DNA of 64,000 nt, from positions 55,906,602-55,970,601 of the forward strand of contig CM067085.1 in assembly GCA_034008185.1 (NCBI GenBank), given 5' to 3'. The stretch comes from Gorsachius magnificus. Taxonomy: Eukaryota > Chordata > Aves > Pelecaniformes > Ardeidae. Position 1 is the stretch's first letter. Each line of letters begins with the position of its first letter. Shown here in pieces: positions 26,286 through 39,691 of this stretch. The translations under genes were made by a program, and so were the position numbers. The notes beneath the pieces were generated by a model. It saw only the letters and a list, made by a program, of their open reading frames with translations. It did not search any database and had not been told where the DNA came from.

Positions 26286-28244
26286 AATATCTTTACCTAA
26301 GCAAATTCCTGATTCAACCTCTGCAGTGGCAAAGTAAAAAACCTTCACCCTCTTCAAAATACTTTTACAATCTGATTTTGCATTTATACAAAATAGAACT
26401 GTCTATATATTTCTCATGTAAATATAAACATGAAAAACTGAAGGAAAAACATTTACTTCCAGCAGACAAAGCACAGGCTAAGAAAGTATAGGCAGCATCA
26501 ACCTAGAGGTCTGCATCTCTTGAAGATGGACTAAACCAATGTGGTCTGAATATTGTGATGATTGGAAGTACACAAGTAATAGAAAACAGATCAGATGTAT
26601 GCACACGTAAGAATGTGCTTACTCTTTATTTATAAAGAAAACATACTAGCACAGAAATCCATTACATACCAGGTTTAGAAGAATCTAATGGGAATCTAAT
26701 AACTCAGTCATAAACCACTATTCTACATGAATATTGTTTTTATTGACCCCTTTTGATCATAAAAGGAGCATTGATAAGCTGTCAAAAGAAGTGTACACAG
26801 CTCTATTTATGCAAACAAATACTCAAGTGTTACAATCAGAAAAAAGTGACTACCAAAATAATCTTATTCAACACAAAAGCCAACTTTGTGCATTCAGAGT
26901 GCTATTTTCAATTCTACAGCAACAGAAGTTTTACTATTACATCTTATTGTGGCTATACAGCCCCAACAGAAATGAGAAGAGGAGCTGGTGTACTGCACTG
27001 CCTACAGAATTATTAAGTTCCTATTGAAAATGCCTGGCAGATGACTTCTTCCTCACAAAAGACATAGGAAATGAAGACATTTTGTGACAGGGGAATTTCT
27101 GTTAAGGAGTAGTCACCCTAATACCATGTAACTGTACAAAGTATCAGCATCCTGCTAAATAATATGGCTTCCAAATTCTAACACCTAGACAAAGCAGAGA
27201 AATATGTCAGTCACGTTATGCCTTTAGCCTCAAAGAAACATTCCAGTTTAAGTTAACTTAAATATCTCAGCCACAAGAACCTATTTTTAGGTTTAACTGC
27301 TTGTATGCAATGTTCAACAATTCCAAAATACTGTGATGACTTTCAATATGCTTTGCAAACCAGTTTTTTAGATATTATGAACAACAAATTCTTTCAAGGA
27401 TTTCTTCTTCCATGTTTAGAATTTTGTTTTTCTCCAAAAGCTCCAATTATCTGAGAATGAGGAGAAAAGCCAGCTATGCTGGTTTGCACCTCTGTGCATT
27501 TGTTAAGAACAGGTCCCTGATGTCTTTACTTCTCTGTGCATAGAATGCTGGTAAATGCCCTCTCAGGCAACAGCATCGCTTGGTTAAAGCACATAGCACA
27601 GAACGATCTTTATTCTCTGGACATCATAGCCTACCAATACAGCGTTGCCAGTGCAATGTGTCATAAATGTGGTTTATGTATTGTATATCTTACTGAAGTC
27701 TCATCTTTCCTAGACCACTGCTGCAAACTAATAGCATGGAAGTCTAGTCTCAAGCACAGAGGAAAGGGGCCTTCAAACTGACAGATTAAAAAGCAGGTTC
27801 TCCAGGGGTTCTAGATGCTGTAAGAACAGCCACACGTGTTCATCTAGCATCAATATTAAAAAGCACAGGCAAGCAAAACTGCAGGGCTCACCTACACGCA
27901 GTGCTCCTAAGTTCAAGTAATAAAGCCTGCTTCACCTGGTACTGTATGTAAGGATGTTGTCTGCAGCTGGTTTGTAGTTAATGGTAAGTTCCTTTACAGT
28001 GTTATAACACATGCAAAGTGTGTACTAAGTTAATAGTTAAACTCTTGCAACAACTTACATGTAGGTTATTCCCTAAAGGTTAAAAAATATACCAAGCAAA
28101 GCAGATCCTCCTGAGGTTAAGAATCTATTTCTTCAATAAGAGCTGTTCATAAAGATGTAATCAGTCCACTGACTTCACAGCTGATAGGAACCATCTAATC
28201 TACTTGAATACTTTCTCCCCCCATCTGTTGAGTAAGAAATAGCT

Positions 28245-28285
28245 TCACACCTTTGCAAAGCACTTTGAGATCTACTAGACTAGAG
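28245..28285 (+). mobile_element. Possible ancient amniote repeat relic
   Basis: CACCTTTGCAAAGCACTTTGAGATCTAC resembles the old repeat phrase 'TTGTAAAGCGCTTTGAGATCCT' found in amniote SINE/L2-type elements. Only this short core is left. Confidence 0.35.
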
Positions 28286-30392
28286 AAACACTGTGGATTT
28301 TCATGCAATTCCAGCCACACCAGAACAGGAGAGAGTTTTATGATGACTCAATAGCATCAGAAGTTGGAGAGGTCAAGCCGCAGCTATTATGGTCCAAGTA
28401 CATTAGTACTCTGCAAAGAAAAATCCTCTCTTTAAATTATATCTAATCAAGAAATGTACCTAACTTCTGGCTTTCTAAAAACAAAACAAAAAAAACCACA
28501 AAACAAAAGAGAAAAAGCAACTCCCAACTTTAAGTGCAAGACTTGATATATACATCAGGAAACATACCCAATACTGATCTTACTGATCTGTCTGCAAAAC
28601 ATATAATATTTAATTATTAATTGAAAAAAATATTTTTTTAATTTTTTTTTTTTTAACTGTTGCTTTCATTTCACATCTACTCATAGGTTTTGTTAACCCC
28701 TTTATTCCATTGCAATGCCACTAAAATGCAGGCAAAACAATTCTGGAAGAATCCCATGCTACCAAGAGACAGTTAATAAGATAGTTTCTAAACCCGTGGT
28801 CTGGGTTTTTGCAAGCACAATAATTGACAAGTCAGATTGCTTCATGCCTTTTTTTATGCTTTTATTGGAAGGGTGGGATTGTGAGTAAATGCACACTGCT
28901 CATTAAACAAGGAATCTCTCTCTCAAAAAAATATTTTTTTTTTCCCCTTACTACCTCACTACCTGATTTACAACCTCACTTTCACAAGAAGCGTAGCCAA
29001 GGCTGGAGAAAGACAAGTATAGTTTATCTCAGATCTTCTTAGACATTTAGATACAGCTTGAAATTACAATGTAAGGCATGCTAACAAACACCAGGGATTA
29101 TTTTAAACAGGGAGCAAAAAAGTTACTAAATAAATAATTCTTGAATATTGAGCTTCTTGGAAGACATTGACAGATTTTCCTAATAATACTTAGAACACAT
29201 TTGCAACAACTTCTATTTACAAAGTTAACACGTTAAAAACCAAAAGATCGTAAGCTATTTCTTACCTACCAGTTACAAAAGGAAACAACAGAATTTCTGA
29301 GTTCCGTTCTGAATTTCATCCTTGACCCATTATGTGACTTGTGGGAGAGCAAGGAGGAACAAGGAGCCATCCAAGCCCCTGTGCAGCAAAACACTAGTTC
29401 ATTTTTAAGCATTTTGGTGATTAGAAGTGGCTGAGGAATGAACTTGAAGTTAAACAGGCATAAGATTTGCTTCACTGGGTCATCATCTCTCCTAGATCTA
29501 TATTTTCCAATATTAAATCTGAGATAATAAAATTATTGTTTCTGTGCTATTGATGTGAACATCACAGGAAAAGTTATTCCTTGAGACTGATCATATAGTT
29601 AGGCCCACCGTTTTAGAAATACAGTAGTGATACTGATAAAAATTATTATTGAACTATATTTTGCGTAAGCAAAATTACATGCTTTTTTTTAATAATAACT
29701 TTAATACACTGAAAATGCTAAACTAGCAACGTGGAAAATAGGTCTAGGATAGTACGTATTTTTGCATGTGATAACAGCCATCTTCATCATTACAGCTATA
29801 CTACAGCTGTCATATAATTACTTAAGGGACTATATAACAGAAAAGTTATGCTATAAGCTATACAAACCCCCAGACAAACAGATTTTCCTACAGAAACTGG
29901 TTTGGGGTTTTTTTTATGAATGCGGTGTGAGTGTTAACTTTGAGGTGGGGATGAGACTCCTTCCATGCCTGGTTAGGAGATGCTGCCCGGAGGGCTCATA
30001 ACCGGTACACCCTTGTGAAACACTTCCATCTAGTGGCTGCAATAGGAATACTACGAACTGCTGAAGTAAATTGCGATCTGGAATACAAAAACAGCTGATC
30101 CAATCTTCTAGTAAACAGTCCTCTAATAAATGGCTTAATATTTGACCAAGCTTTTCCACCGCCTTACCAGAGGGGAAAGAAAAAAAAAAACCAAATCACA
30201 TCAAATATCCATCTTGAAACTACTCTTTTCAGGAAACACATGGTATAACCAGCAGAACTTTTCTAAAATAAAAGAAAAAAATCCAGCACTATAGAAGTCT
30301 AGAAATTCTTGTTACCATCCATCTTTTCCTGAGAACACTGTTCAGGGACTGTGCTGGCAAGTGGCAGAATTAAAAGAGTTAGGAGAATCACG

Positions 30393-31179
30393 AATCATAG
30401 AATGTTTTGGGCTGGAAGGGACCCCTAGAGGTCATCTAGTCCAACCCCCCTGCAGTGAGCAGGGACACCGCTAACTAGATCAGGTTGCTCAGAGCCCCAT
30501 CCAACCTGGCCTTGAATATTCCCAGGGATGGGGCCTCCACCACCTCTCTGGGCAACCCGTTCCAGTGTTTCACCACCCTCGTTGTATAGAATTTCCTCCT
30601 TATATCTAGTCTAAACCTACCCTGTTTTAGTTTAAAACCATTACCCCTTGTCCTGTCACAGCTGGCCCTACTGAAAAGATTGTCCCCATCTTTCCTATAG
30701 GCCCCCTTTAGATACTGAAAGGCCGTAATCAGGTCTCCCCGCAGCCTTCTCTTCTCCAGGCTGAACATCCCCAACTCCCTCAGCCTGTCCTCATAAGAGA
30801 GGTGCTCCAGCCCTCGGATCATTTTAGTAGCCCTCCTCTGGACCCGCTCCAACAGTTCCATGTCCTTCTTGTGCTGAGGGCTCCAGAGCTGGACGCAGTA
30901 CTCCTAGGTGGGGTCTCACCAGAGCAGAGTAGAGGGGCAGAATCACCTCCCTCGACCTGCTGGCCACGCTTCTCCTGATGCAGCCCAGGGTACGGTTGGC
31001 CTTCTGGGCCGCCAGCGCACATTGCCGGCTCATGTCCAGCTTTTCATCCACCAGCACCCCCAAGTCCTTCTCGGCAGGGCTGCTCTCGATCCTTTCTTCC
31101 CCCAGCCTGTACTGATACTGGGGGTTACCCTGACCCAGGTGCATGACCTTGCACTTGGCCTTGTTGAATCTCATGAGAA
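30393..31179 (-). mobile_element. CR1 LINE copy with frameshifted ORF2 end
   Basis: Read on the minus strand, it begins within the C-terminal part of ORF2 at [12 protein letters not shown] and continues with [37 protein letters not shown] and [13 protein letters not shown] one-base insertion near 30903 (CACCTAGGAGTAC in place of CACCTAGAGTAC) shifts the frame. The other frame then resumes at [20 protein letters not shown] and runs to the same SNLI stop as the copy at the left edge. The 3' end has the intact GGTTGGACTAGATGACCTCT block and about one and a half terminal octamers. It is 5'-truncated near 31179 and dead. Confidence 0.95.
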
Positions 31180-31600
31180 GTGTTAGTACGTGGCAAATGG
31201 TTTTGAATAGAGAATTACTGAATCGGCCCTGGCAGTGGGAGATTTTATTTAATTTTAACAGTAGAACTAAGCAGGGACATATCCAAGCTATCTCCTGAAA
31301 TAGTCGGGGGACATGGCAGCACACCAACACAGGCGAACACCAGCAAGGGCTCTTGCTGCTGGAGTATTTTAGGGTCCCACAATGTAACAAAAGCTACATA
31401 AAGAGCACTCATTTATGGATTCCCCAGACCCCACAAAGCCAGAGCCAACTCCCCACAGCCTCTCTGGGGCAATCCCAGAGGGCAGTGACCCTCTAATGAC
31501 AGCGACAGCAGAGGGACCAGAGTGAGTTAAACCCCATCGTGACAGCCGTAGCTGCCAAAGGTGACTATAATTTAGCAACACATTGACAAAAGTTTTATGC
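31180..31600. repeat. GC-richer block next to the CR1 copy, possibly an old LTR-type repeat
   Basis: This block is richer in G and C than its surroundings (GGACATGGCAGCACACCAAC, CCCCACAGCCTCTCTGGGGC). On the minus strand it has an AATAAA at about 31240. I do not recognise the family; the CR1 copy ends at its edge. Unique sequence is the alternative. Confidence 0.25.
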
Positions 31601-34600
31601 AAACAGGAAATAAATCTGATACTCTCATTGCATTAGGCCAGTGCTTATCACACTTTTGCTACGTACAAACCTCACAGTGCTACCTAACAGCACTCTGTAA
31701 GCATTTTTACGTAGCAGTCTGCGTTCCCTCACCTGATAACCAGCAAAATTAGAACAAGCAATACATAGTTGCACAGCAGGATGAGGAGTGCAAAGAACAC
31801 CTTTGCATACTTCTTTTTAGACTGTGTGTTACACTGTCAGGGTGGTTAAGCATAGTATAGTATAAAAAGTTTATATATTCAATACACACACTTCACAACT
31901 TGATTAATCATCTTGTACCAAGATCCAGCATATTACTGGTCATAATCAAGCAAGAACTGAAGGCCATCCAAGTTAACGCTGATGTAAGATTTTCCAATTT
32001 TATCTTCATTAATCAAATATCTGAACAAATGTTTTTAAGAATATAGTTTTTGTATTTTAGGGATAAGAAGCAGAACTGAAAGAATTTCCTTGAAAGGGGG
32101 GAGGGGCAAAACAGAAGACCAAGAAACTGAGTCCTATTTCTCAATTTGCTATCTACTGTTGAAGATGGCTCAGAAGTTCAAAACCAGTGTTTGTTTTATT
32201 CCACACTTACCCTTCTGACTTTGTCAAGTCCCTTGTGGTCAAGCATTCTTTTAAAAAGCATTTAGGACACCTACTTTCAAGCATAGTCCTGAATTAAGCT
32301 ACAGGACAATATACTTTTGAGCCAAAGCACAATTTACCTTTGAAGCAAAGTATCTAACATTAAATATAATTTAATTTATATGTTTCAACTTCACATTTCA
32401 TTGATTCACCTTAGGTTTTTTGTCTTCTTGTATACATGATCATATATGAATAGTAATGTTATGATACAAACTACCAATAGAGAATTTCAGATTTGATTTG
32501 GTGCTTAGAAAGTTGATTTACATTTTCTTTCCCTCTCCCACGTATGTTGGTCATCATCTTCAACAGCTGATGCTTCAGAAAAAACATACTTAGCTGTCAT
32601 TATGCATTTATTTTTTAAGCAATAAGATTTTTCTTTTACATTTATAGAATATGCAATAGTGCATTCAGTGATTAAAGCAAATACAATTACTGAAAAGCAT
32701 AATTCTAAAAAATGTTGTGTCATTGCTTTTATATTTCATATTTCACTAATACAATGCTGAATTCCATCCCAGGACTGCTTTTTGTGATGTTAAATGCCTG
32801 AAGAATGCCAGCACGAGTATTTTGCTATACAGAGAAATGCACTCAAATTCCCCCTAGCCACCAATAAACTTGATGGAACGTGCTGCGATAGAGCTATTGC
32901 GGTGGTACACGGTCTTAGCAGAGGATCAGACTTCGACTGCAGCAGTTACTAAACCAGGTTGTTCTAGTACAGGTAGCTTACAGTCTAAATAGGGCACAAT
33001 AGGTTTCCAGAACTAGGGATGAGGAAGAAACATGCAGTTAAAATAAAAAGCAGTAGACTATAATAGAAAACTTGAAAAGTGCTCACACGAATGAATACAC
33101 ACATTCAAAGTAAAAATTCAAAAGATTCTCTAAAAATTCAATACCAAGGCCTGAACAGATCCTTATGAGGCAGCCAAAGTCACTGACACAACTACCTGAC
33201 AAAAAGGTGTAAGAAAAGTATCACCACAGCAGAGATGTACAGAACATGAGGCATCCTATTTCTTTTTCAGGAGCTCAAATTAGCATAAATTATTCCTTAG
33301 CTTTTGGAAAGTAAGTTTTACTTCATATCTATGATTAGTTCTTGCACCATTACTATTTTGCAAATGTGCCTCCTATGCTTATATATATATATGCATATCT
33401 AGCTGGCTACGCATATACCTTTGTGTCTGAGTGCACGAATTTTGTACAAATACATCCACATGTAACATAGCTGCTTATTTTTCCAAGACAAACAATCTCT
33501 TAATACCATCATTTGCACGCTAGGTGGGGAGAGGTAGAAATGCATTAACGGGATGCAATTTTCTATCACAAATAATTAACACATATATCATCTTAACATA
33601 ATTTGGTAAAAGAGGATTTTTATACCAATATAAAAAACAGCATGTCCAGTTAAAATGCACTTTAACTTGTAGTTTGACATCACTGCAAATAACATTTGAG
33701 CAAATCCTCAGACTTTTAAATATTTTAAATAACAAAGCAAAGTAATCACAGTTGATTTGTTTGGTTGGGTTTTTTTAGCCTTTGAAGTTTGTCTCTATGC
33801 TATACATACCCATATGAGAAAAAAATTTAACTATTCAGACAATAGCGTATAGCAATGAAAGTGAAGTATTTGTTATTAAACTACTAAAGTTATGCTTCCA
33901 ATAGGCTTAAGGAATCTGCGTGAAAGACATCAAGTATAGTTTTAACTCCATATGAATATGTGGGGGGTAGGTTGGGGTTTCTTTTTTTGTTTGTGGGTTT
34001 GGGGTTATTTCTAATTACAGATGACTACCTTGAGTTTTTCCTGACACATTCCTTCCTTTCCCTCAACTCTTCATGAATCTTTCTGATGACAATTTACTTG
34101 GACTTACTTTAACTAATACAGGTATTCAGAACTAACTCAGACTGAAAGATAACTGATAAAGTATTTTTTATGTTGTCTATGGTGCTTGCTGTTGATGAAA
34201 TGTTAGCTCAGGAGACCTCTTTTTCAGTTTTGTCCTGTTTTCACTGCAACAATCAAATTATATGAATGTTGATTAGATTATATACACCATCTCCTGTTCT
34301 AGAAACCAATACGGTCATGAACATAAACATAGTAAGACAACGAGAATAAAAACAAAACTGCTGAAAAAAGATTGAAGAATAACCAAATCTTGTTATGTAT
34401 ATCGATGCCAAGTCCTAAAAAGAACACAAACCAAAGAAAAAATGGCAAATATTTTTTTATAGTCTCATCTTCTGCCTGCCGATACCATTACTGGATCAAA
34501 TTAAATCTAAAGTGCAGCTTGTTTTTCTAGAGCATTCTCAGAGTCAGTGAGTGCTAGAAAAGTTTACTTATCCTTGATTTCTAACACTGGTACATGTTCT

Positions 34601-36773
34601 TGAAAAAAGCATAGCTATAATGTGCTTTTTTTCTGAAAGTGCATTTACATAAACACGTCTTAATAACGATGAGCTAACATTGTTTGAAGGCTTCTCAAAT
34701 AATCCAGCCTTCATATTCTGAAGATACACTTCCTCCCAGGACTACTGTCTTTACTGAAACAAAGATGTTTCTTATTCCTGACTAGGGATAAGAATGAACA
34801 GGTTAGTGCCTACTCACAGTTAGTTTGACTCCCATAGCTTTACCAATTTCCACAACAAAAATCAATTTATGTGATATTTTTGTGCAGTCATTTACCTTGT
34901 GTATTAACACTGGATGATGTTCAATTGTGTAATTTTAATCATATTTTAGTACTATTAAAAAAATAGAGGCTGAGTTGTAAAAAGCAATAAAGCAACAGAT
35001 CAATACTCAGATTCATTATGTATTTTTATTAATGTAGTACTATATTTCAAATAAAGGATTCAACTGAAAAAATACCTATTTCATATTTTCAAATGAAACT
35101 ATGGTGCAGAAGTCTGAATAGCCCACCTCCCCACTTTATATTTAAAGTTAAAACAACCCCACCTTCTTTTTCTTTTATGTTAGTCAATAAAATCCATGGG
35201 TCAAGTACATGAAGTTCTAATTACTTTTTACCTGAAACCTGACTGAAGAATATTTTCCTGAGGGAATAAGAGAACACATTAAAGGAAACAAACAAAAAAC
35301 CAGCCAAAACACAAACCCAACACAACAACAAACAACCCACAAACTACAGATTACATCAATACATCTAACAAAGTAAAGCCATCTTAACTTCGGTAAACAA
35401 TACATCCCATTCAGGTCTCTCGCAACATTCCTTCATAACACTTCCTACTCCCCACGCCTGCATGTTCCTGACTGTTCACATTTCTTTCAAGGACACTAGA
35501 GCTGAAGACTGTAGGTTTGAGAACCCCAGAGAAAAGCTTTCAAGACCAAATGTAGTGCTCTTAGCAGAAGCATGACATCAGCTACTATAGCAACTAAGCT
35601 TCAGCCAAAGCCATAAAAGCTCCATCTATGCAAGCGTGCGTGAACAGGCTCTACTGGCACCTATGGCTACAGATAGAGAAATTTTAACTAGAAAACATCA
35701 GCCAAAGAGAGGAATCCTACGTGGTGAGGGGTATAGCACAAAGTCTTACAGGTAAGCCAACACGAGCCTCCACTTCAGAGTCAGCAGCTCAGAGTTGTTG
35801 CTCCAATCTTGTACCCATGACTGATTTTTATGTGTGGGTGCAAGTGAAGCGTGAAGGAATAAGTGAACGTACTGTGTGAACGGTTATCTGCTGGAAGTAA
35901 ACATCTTAGTTCTATTAACAACAGTTAATTAATAAAAGGTGTTTCAATAAATAGCCATTTATTAAACAATGCCACTCCCAACTCAATTTCCCCATCTGAG
36001 ACATTTACAATGCCAATATATATAGTCCTGCGGAAGTAATTAATTTTGTGACATACTTAAGTAAATAACCTACTTAAATTGCACTGCTTTGGTATCTGCT
36101 TCAGTTCATGGTTTAGAAGAAACTCCAAAGATACACAGAAGAATCTTCTTGTGATTGTATTACCACTATCTGCCAGAAGCTGTCCAGACTCTGACTTCGC
36201 AGTCAGATCAGCAAATGTGCAAGATGGTGAAAATATCTGGACCACACTGCATAGCCCTTTGTCTCAGCAAAGTTAGGGTCCACTTCATTTTACCACTATG
36301 CCCAGCAGTTGATGCAGATTCTGTGTTCAGCCATGTCAATTCCTCTGCTGACCTGGGCTTAACCCACACCTACCTCCAACTCCTTAGAAAGACTAGTAAA
36401 AATAACCTACCATTCAAATCAATCCATCCCAAAATCTGCCTGCTATGATCCCAGTCCCTTGACATTCATAATTTATAGATAGACTAGCCTATAGTTATAA
36501 ATATACCTTATGGTATATTACACCAATAGATTACTGGAGCCTCAGCTAGGCTTGTTGATGTATTAATGCAATACGTTATGAGAGCACTAGCTCACTCTGC
36601 TGATGTATAGCCACTGTATATATCGTAAGAATGAAGTACTTCAGTGATGTATAATTGTAACAAGGGCACCAAGCTGAAGAAGACACTAGCAGAAGTAGGT
36701 TTTGTTAACATATTACTTTAAAATGTGAATATAGTATTAACAATATGAATAAGAGAAATACTGATTAAAGCAT
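31601..36773. other. Intergenic AT-rich sequence, nothing recognised
   Basis: No gene, RNA gene or clear repeat apart from a short TA run. Open frames are short and low in complexity. Confidence 0.65.
33380..33392. repeat. Short (TA)n microsatellite
   Basis: About six TA units followed by TGCATATC; too short to be informative. Confidence 0.7.
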
Positions 36774-37322
36774 TATCCTGGTTTGAGCTGGGAGAGCTTT
36801 TCTTCCTAGTAGCTGGCCTAGCACTGTGTTTTGGATTTAGGATGAGAAGAATGTTGGTAACATACTGATGTTTCAGTTGTTGCAAAGTAGCGCCTAGACT
36901 AGTCAAGGATGATTTCAGCGTCCCACACTTTGCCAGGTGCACAAGAAGCTGGGAGGGGGCACAGCCAGGACAGCTGACCCAAACTAGCCAAAGGGCTATT
37001 CCATACCATGTCACATCAGGCTCATATAACTGGGAAAAGTTGGCCAGGGGCCAGGTAGTGCTGCTCAGGGACTGTCTAGGCATCAGTCAGCAGGTAGTGA
37101 ACAGTTGCATCACTTATTGTTCCTGGATTTTGTTCCTTGTTTTATGTTGTTTTCCTTTTCACTACAATTTATTATTATTATTTTATTTCAATGATTAAGC
37201 TGTTCTTATCTCAACCCACGAGTTCTTTTACTTTTGCCCTTCAGGTTCTCTTCCTCCTCCCATCAGGGCGGGGACGGTGACCAGTTGTGTGGTGCCTAGA
37301 TGCCAGCTGGGGTTAAATCACA
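36774..37322 (+). mobile_element. Solo LTR of an ERVL-like endogenous retrovirus
   Basis: About 550 bp matching a common avian LTR: start CCTGGTTTGAGCTGGGAGAG, CTTCCTAGTAGCTGG, GTGTTTTGGATTTAGGATGA, GCCAGGTGCACAAGAAGCTG, GGACAGCTGACCC, TATA-like CATATAA at 37023-37029, TCTCAACCCACGAG, and the end TGTGGTGCCTAGATGCCAGC with GGGGTTAAATCACA. No internal viral region is present on either side. The terminal TG has decayed to TA and no matching 5-bp target-site duplication is apparent, so the insertion is not recent. The 121-codon frame on its minus strand (36718-37083) is a shadow. Confidence 0.88.
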
Positions 37323-39489
37323 TGGGGGGGAAAAACACACCACCAAACTATCACCATTAAAAATCCAACCAAGTAGCAGGAAGCTCTTGGCAATATTTTC
37401 ACTCATCCCAGAAAAGCTAAATTTCATATGATTAAAGTTGACCATCCAATACCTCCATTAAAACTCTATCAGAAACCAATTTGTTTACATGGTTTCTTTC
37501 TCCTGAAAAAGTCAGTTTGAACTGCAAGTTTCTGAAGAACTTTTCTTTTGGTTTTAGAAAGAAAAAAAGACAAAAAAATTCTCATAACAATACACAGAAC
37601 TACAAAACCAAAGATGTTGTCTGAGCAATGTTCAGAAGGGATTGAGTATTCTGGCAGTAGTAGGTGTAGATTAGTTCATGAATATTCAGCCTCTAAATGT
37701 GCGCTGTTAAGTGTCTTAATAGAGGAAAGAAACTTAGGTAAAGAGTCATTTGTTTTGTTTCACTTCTGAGCTACCTCTTACGAATATTTCAGATTTTTAC
37801 ACTACAGTACTTTCAGCAAGGAAGCAGTACTCTCACTGACGAAGGTCTCAAAAACAACCGTATACAGAAGAAAACTGACAAGGAACAAAGTTACATGATC
37901 TAGTTTTACTCTTTACAATGCTCATGCCTAGACACATGATTCAGAAGAACCAGTTATATTTTTAAAAACTTTCAGCCAAGTACAAAATAATACATTTACA
38001 GAAGTAGAAATACACCAGGTTTCTTTTCACTGTTAAAGCATAAAAATCTGAACAAATGACTATACTTCGTTAACCCTTGAGCAGACTTGTAAAGGCCTTT
38101 ACAGTACGAAAGCAATTAAGCAACATCACACTTCATATGAGAAGGAAATTACTAGCTGCAATAAAAATTGTTGAGTATTTTTGATGGTAGAGCCGCACTG
38201 CAAGATGTTTTTTGACAAAGCATTAAGGTATATGAGTCTTAAGAAAAATGTACGTGGGTTACTCATTAGCATAATTACCTTTCCCTGTGTCTTCCAAATC
38301 AGAAAAGCACAAAAATCAGAGTAACAGCATTAATTATAACCATAGTGTGAAAGTTTTCAAAGGAAAATGATGATTGACTCTTTGCTGTAGTCTTTTTATA
38401 GAAAATAGTTCTAAGAGCCCGACATGTTCTCAGAGACTGAAATTCTGAAGACATTGAACATCTTCCCTCAGAAGGAAAGATTATGGCTATGAATATCTGG
38501 CTTGGAAGCTTTGATATGTAGGAAAAACTGAGGTTTTCGATTATGAATTTCTCAACACTGTTGTGAGCAAAATACGCTAGGATCAGGCCTCCTAGAACTC
38601 ATTATTAAAGAACAAAAAATTCAAATTAATCTTCATCCTTGCTGATAAATTTTCACCGGCCTCAGCCAGCAGACTAAAGGTAAGATGACTACAGTAAAAA
38701 GCACAAGGAAGTAGCTGATTGGGAAAGTTCTCTACAGCCTCATGGGATGACTTACATATTATTCGGGAAGAACTGTGCTTCTAATCCACTGTCAATAGCC
38801 CTGAAGGTGATTTGAGCAATCAAAAAGATAACTCTAGCAACAACACTCAATCGGAACTTACTTCAGATTGAGTGGAAGACCACCACCATTGGTACTTTAA
38901 GCCCAGATTTTTCAATGGACTACAAAACCACTAAAAAAAGCATTTAAGTAAGGTTGCAAAGTACTTTTACCATCTCTCAGTTTTCCCCTACAGAAATAAA
39001 TACAAGTTGTTTTGCGATTTTTTTAGGTTTTGGGTGGGGTTTTTTTTGGTTGGTTTTGTTTTTGGTTTTTTTTTTAGAAAAAGCAAATAATATGACATCT
39101 GAAAAAAATGAAAGCCATGAAAAACACTTTAAAGTTTCAGTAGCACTACCACATCATAATGCAGCAGAGGTGAAGCAATAATGTTAACAAAAAGCATTGG
39201 TACCCACATAATATACCTTTCAAGCGTCTAAGACAGGAAGGCAGGCTTCTTATGTAACTGTATGCAACATAAATGTATGTTACAAAGATTCCTTCAAAGG
39301 AATCTCCTACCGTTACACAGGTGTCCTAAGTCAAAGGTCTAAGATGAAGAGATGTGAATGTCTCACCAAATATTTACTGTGTTTCTCGGTTTTCCCCAAC
39401 AGCTTTTAGTTTCTCCATTCATATTATCTCCAACAGATTTTTTTACTTAGTCCATTAAATTATTTCTTATAGGCTTAGGCGGTAATATA
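37323..39489. other. Intergenic sequence between the solo LTR and the KIF14 3' end
   Basis: No gene is seen. A G/T-rich run with long T-stretches lies near 39026-39075. This may be partly KIF14 3' UTR if a distal poly(A) site is used. Confidence 0.6.
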
Positions 39490-39491
39490 CT

Positions 39492-39497
39492 TTTATT
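39492..39497 (-). promoter_or_regulatory. Candidate poly(A) signal of KIF14
   Basis: AATAAA on the minus strand (TTTATT on plus), the first canonical hexamer after the terminal exon. No strong GU-rich element is obvious downstream. Alternative, more distal signals cannot be excluded. Confidence 0.45.
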
Positions 39498-39540
39498 AAA
39501 AAAAAAGACACCATATTTTAAAAAAAAAAAAAAAAAAAAA
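39498..39540 (+). repeat. Two A-runs (A9 and A21)
   Basis: A9 at 39498-39506 and A21 at 39520-39540, lying in the proposed KIF14 3' UTR as U-runs just before the AATAAA signal. Confidence 0.85.
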
Positions 39541-39666
39541 TCTAACAGCCCCCTTAAGGAATTCCATTTTTTCTCGTGAAATTCATGGTGCTTATACAAT
39601 CGCGTAATTTACTTTCATACCACTTAATAATATTAGCAATAAATTTTAGCTTTGTCTGATACGTTG

Positions 39667-39691
39667 CTTTCCCTTCATTGTAAAGGGAAAG
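39667..39691. repeat. Perfect inverted repeat in the KIF14 3' UTR
   Basis: CTTTCCCTT and AAGGGAAAG form a perfect 9-bp stem around the 7-nt loop CATTGTA. It starts about 30 nt after the RIQWV stop codon in the transcript. Confidence 0.7.

Larger units (their letters stand above)
12641..30392. other. Intergenic AT-rich sequence with only old repeat relics
   Basis: The longest open frame (13508-13990, plus) is a T-rich hydrophobic run with no family match. The minus-strand frame at 20116-20430 is less obviously random and is discussed as an observation. Four possible ancient SINE-type relics are listed separately. No exon pairs with fitting splice sites were found. Confidence 0.65.

Noticed and set aside
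36718..37083. 121-codon minus-strand open frame
   Set aside because: It is antisense to the solo LTR sequence and does not resemble a protein.
1..39489. Search for exons of the neighbours ZNF281, NR5A2 or DDX59
   Set aside because: No zinc-finger, nuclear-receptor or helicase motifs are visible in any frame.
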